From Monarcha castaneiventris obscurior (Eukaryota > Chordata > Aves > Passeriformes > Monarchidae), in the NCBI GenBank assembly GCA_026261815.1, contig JAMPIT010000848.1:5084001-5148000 (forward strand): a stretch of 64,000 bases of DNA, given 5' to 3'. The notes beneath the pieces are model-generated. The model had not been told where the DNA came from. It did no database searches and saw only the letters and a program-made list of their open reading frames with translations. Position 1 is the stretch's first letter. Each line of letters begins with the position of its first letter. A program made the position numbers and the translations under genes. Shown piece by piece: positions 60,040 through 64,000 of the stretch.

Positions 60040-60068
60040 ACAGAATCCCAGACTGGTTTGGGTTGGCC
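60040..60068 (-). mobile_element. CR1 LINE terminus, remnant
   Basis: CACAGAATCCCAGACTGGTT followed by TGGGTTGG. Only the last about 29 bp of a CR1 remain; an assignment from so short a match is tentative. Confidence 0.55.
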
Positions 60069-62141
60069 TTGTCTCTTGCCAGCACTGCCTTGCAGAGTGC
60101 TGAATCCTTGCTTGGTAGCACAACTTCAGACAAATAGCCCCAAAAAGGTAAGAAAATAATGACTGAAGGCACAGGGAAGGAAACGAGACAATTAAGAAAG
60201 GTTAAAAAGGACTGGGTCACATTTAGTCCTGCAGAATAAAGATTTAACTGCATACAACTGTACATGAGAGGTTATAAGAGAGCAACAACTGATTATTCTC
60301 CCTATTCAAAAATGGGGAAAAAATATGAGTTGAAGCCACAGGAAGGAAAATGAAGGTTTGAGAACCTTTATAATTCAAAGAGTGGAACAAGCAGCCCAAA
60401 AGCTGCAGAATACTCATCACTGAGGGTATTCAAGCTTAAGTAAACACCCATCTGTTAAAGAATATTTTGTTATAATCACTCCTGCTATTGTGCAAGGAGG
60501 TGGAACGAAAGTCCCACTGAAGTCTGGGGGTTGGATACCTACAATTCATGTGTTCCACGTTTCTGAAACATTTATTCAGAACAACAAACATCTGGTTCTT
60601 AATCCCCCAATTAACACTGGTTCCAGCCCTAAGGAATTAATCACTGAATTCATGGGAAACAGTTTATTTGCTGGCAACGGAGTAAAACAAATTGCCTACA
60701 AACTTCTACATTGCTAATGGAGCAGTTTAATTGCCTTTTCTTTTTTTTTTTTTTGACATTTTAATTAAAAAAATAAAGACTGGAAAGACATCCCTGGGCA
60801 GAGACCTTTGCAGCAGTGTGTCAGCAGAGAATTACACAGCTCTGGGGACTCGGGCTCTCATTCATGGTACTGACCTCCTTTGAAGAGCACTCTGAGACCT
60901 AGCAGTGAAAAGGACTTCAAAAAGTGCCAGACAGCATCATTAGCATTCAGGAGGACACAGTTCTGTGGCTTGGTTGAATTCAAAGGGATCTGCTGGTCCT
61001 TAGGAAAGCCAAAACGTTTTCCAGAGGGAAGGGCTGAGCAGCTGGGGGCTGGCCATGCTTCCAGCACTGCACACTGACTCAGTGTCACCAAACCAATTCC
61101 TGCTCGCTTTTTGTTTTTACCGTTTGCACAATGTGGTATTTTAACCTACCAGTGTTTAAAATACCATCCCAACAAGGAAAATCTGCATTACTGGTGCATT
61201 CCCAGAGCCCTGCTGGCACTCCTGGCACCACTCTGTGCTCTGTCGTGCCTCTGGATGCTTATTCCACGCTTATTCCATGAACACATCTTTGTTACCACCT
61301 CTCACACCCTGCAGCTCAGTGGATTTACACCCTGCTGCTCTCAGCTGCTGTGGAGAAACTCAGTGGAATGGAAAGTCAATCATCACATGTTCTAGGACTC
61401 CAGCTTTAAAGACGTCCCTGCTTGTAGGAGTGGAACATGCTGCTCACCACTTTGTCCACCTGGCTTTGCCACGACATGAATTTTAAGTAAACAACTTTTA
61501 TTCCCACCAAACAGTTTTTCAAAGAGTAACCAACACAAACACCACAATTCTAGCCAGCAACAGACTCTCAATAATAGCTCCAAAAATCTCCGCCAGCTCC
61601 AGGGAGTCTGACTGAGCACTGTAATTTACTCCAAGGTTACCATGACTTGGACAGCTCTTCAAAACATGGGCTTGTTACACCAGGCCCTTCTGTACCCATT
61701 TGTCGTGGTCCATGATCTCCCACCTACTGATTTTGCCTTTTGTTCTCTGTGAACAGTCCTGTGACATCAATCGGTCACATCAGAACTGACTCATTTCCTC
61801 TCATGCTCCTTAAAACCTTTTCACATCTTATTTATCAGCACATTCCCACTCGACGGCTGCTTTACCTTTGCCTCTTCAATGAAGTTCTCTGCATTTTTTT
61901 GTTTGAGGTCTAACCTTTATTAAATTTGCAGCTGCTGGAGTATCTCTAGATGGTTTTTTGTGATACCAGATATCATGGAAAGGGGAAAACCACAAGTATT
62001 TGGAGAAATTCCATTGTGGTGTTCTGGGGTTGGCATGGGGTTTTTTGTGTATATGGAGTTGTTTGGGGGTTTTTTTGGGGGTTGATTTGTTGTTTCGGGT
62101 TTTTTAATCATGCCATTCCAGACTGTTGCTTGTCTATTGTT
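60069..62141. other. PTPRT intron 2, unique sequence
   Basis: No gene recognised. Contains a T14 run at 60741-60754 and a G/T-rich stretch at 62016-62105 directly before the next CR1 copy. Confidence 0.5.
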
Positions 62142-62368
62142 GTTTAGATTGGATATTAGGAAAAATTTTTTGGTTGAAAGGGGTGTCAAGCACTGGAACA
62201 GCTGCCCAGGGAAGTGGTGGAGTCACCATCCCTGCAAGTGCTCATAAAAGAAGGAGATGTGGCACATGTGGTCATAAAACACACAGATGTGGAACATGGT
62301 TTAGTGATGGGATAATGGTTGCAGTCAATAACCTCAGAGGTCTTTTCCAGCTCTGTGATTTCTGTTGA
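62142..62368 (+). mobile_element. CR1 LINE 3' part
   Basis: GTTTAGATTGGATATTAGGA, GAAAGGGGTGTCAAGCACTG, GAACAGCTGCCCAGGGAAGT, GGAGTCACCATCCCTGCAAG and CCTCAGAGGTCTTTTCCAGC, ending TGTGATTTCTGTT. Inside it, a GATGTGG/CATAAAA segment at about 62245-62300 is partly duplicated. Confidence 0.88.
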
Positions 62369-64000
62369 TCTCTCCAGGGTATTTCAGATGACAATGCACC
62401 TTCCTAAGGAGGCCAGGAAGGGTTTACTTTAACATTTAGAGTTGACAAAGTACTGAACTCATCCAGTGCAAGCCGTATAAATCTTCCTATTTGTTCCAGA
62501 TTCCCAGTTGCATCAAAACTGTGTAAATTCCTACTCCTGCACTCTGGGATCAGTTAGCTCAAAGATCTGCCATGTCTCTCTTGCTTGGTCTTTTGCCAAG
62601 GAAACAAAATAAGGACACAACAATGAACCCAGTGCTGAGGAGCCCCAGAGATAATTGCCACCATTTAAAACACAACAACATCCAGAATCATGAAATTCAC
62701 TCTGACAGACAGGACCAAGAATCTGCAACTTCCACAATTCACTCCTTTGGGGATGTCTCAGCCAAACCAAGTGGCACCAGGTGTGACACACTTTGAAGGT
62801 TCCTGTTCTGAACAACTTCCAATGATGAAATGATTTCAAATCCACACAGCAGCTTTCAGTGCTGGAGGAAGCCCAGCCAGGCTGGTGTCTCCTGTGCTGG
62901 TTTTTTACTGACAAGCACCCAGGGCTGAATTCTGGGCTGTCAGTGCTGTGGCAGGGAGCTATTGCTGTCTCAGCTCCTCACCGTGTCCTTGCCAGGCAGC
63001 CAGCAATTACAAGTCTCTTATCCCAATAATTACAGGCATAAGAATATGTCTTGAACAACATTATACTCCATTTCTTCCAAGTAGTTCATGCTCTCATAGT
63101 GCGATGTACTAAGAGAACAAATAATTCTATTTTTAGGAGTGAAAACAAAGTCTTAACTGGCTGCTGAGGTCTGTTTGCCACTGTGTGCCTGAAAGTGACT
63201 TGCATTGCTATTTTAGGTGGCAACCAACATGGCCAAAGTAGGATATTTAGTGAACTTTAAAGTGTTTTGTTAAATAAGTTCTTTTTCAATGTGAACCAAG
63301 CATTCCACAGCACTTTAAGGCTAGAGAATTCATTCCCATATGAAGCATAATGGTAACTTCCAATGAAAAACAAAACTTGGGATATTATCACCACCGTGAG
63401 CTCTTCTAAGAATATTCCAACTCTCACCTGGAAGTCTACACCATACTCAGTACATATTAATAAATTAGAAACTCTGTAACTCTCTCTGCTGGAAATGTTT
63501 TTCTTGCATATGAAGGTTCTCCTGTCTGAAGCCCCAGCCTAATGAAGCATTAGCTACCACAACTAATTCCCTAGGAACTTTCTTGTCTTTCTCAAAATTG
63601 GAATTTAAGGCAATCAGCTGTGAGCTAAATGGTAACTGGAATGTCCAGTATTTCCACACATTTCAAAGCTTTCTTCTTCTGTCCTGTCCAACATGAACCT
63701 CCCCTGATACCTCCCTCATCCAGAAACATGCCAAAGGCTGGCCAAACCTTAGAGTTTTATATCCAAAACATTTCCTCTCTGTTTAATGAGAAATAAAATA
63801 AGAAATGTAAAACAATTCTGCAAGGATATCCAATGGCAAATGTTGCAAAAAGCTATCTCACATCTCTGAATTCTGTTGTCAGATTGTTTTGAACACAAAA
63901 TTAACTTTTTATCACTGAATAAAATCCTCCTCCCATGTTGTGTGTATGAAGAGCCAGTGCACACATACATAGGAACAGCAGCTGATTCCCTCCAAGAATT
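62369..64000. other. PTPRT intron 2, unique sequence to window end
   Basis: No exon, RNA gene or mobile element recognised. Confidence 0.5.

Overview
The window is vertebrate nuclear DNA, almost certainly from a bird and probably a songbird. It contains the 3' ends of about 18 CR1 LINE retrotransposons, the dominant avian repeat, several ending in the ATTCTRTG-like tail typical of CR1. It also holds two solo LTRs of endogenous retroviruses. There are no bacterial-style gene arrays, and nearly all open reading frames are short and spurious.

The only gene I can support is on the minus strand: four consecutive coding exons of PTPRT (receptor-type protein tyrosine phosphatase T, RPTP-rho, a type IIB adhesion phosphatase). 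In transcript order they are at 16516-16245 (272 bp, main MAM exon), 10276-10195 (82 bp, end of MAM), 6233-6118 (116 bp, first half of the Ig domain) and 3361-3187 (175 bp, second half of the Ig domain). All have AG/GT boundaries, the phases join correctly (1-0, 0-1, 1-0, 0-1), and together they encode a continuous extracellular segment. By homology these are exons 3 to 6. The rest of the gene lies outside: later exons below position 1, and exons 1 and 2 beyond 64000. About 47.5 kb (16517-64000) is therefore part of one very large intron.

Layout: 1-3186 intron 6, with an ERVK-like solo LTR at 2486-3148; 3187-3361 exon 6; 3362-6117 intron 5, with two CR1 copies; 6118-6233 exon 5; 6234-10194 intron 4, which on the exon 5 side is a 13-copy 70-bp minisatellite; 10195-10276 exon 4; 10277-16244 intron 3, with a (GA)21 microsatellite next to the exon 3 donor; 16245-16516 exon 3; 16517-64000 intron 2, with scattered CR1 fragments, an intact-ended 622-bp solo LTR at 46744-47365, simple repeats and several AT-rich blocks that look like candidate conserved noncoding elements.

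The most notable signal is that three of the four exons have a repeat within 40 bp of a splice site. The exon 5 acceptor tract is itself the terminal unit of the minisatellite. A sense-oriented solo LTR with its own AATAAA begins 38 bp after the exon 6 donor. A (TC)21 tract on the transcribed strand begins 18 nt after the exon 3 donor. I found no convincing new protein-coding system.
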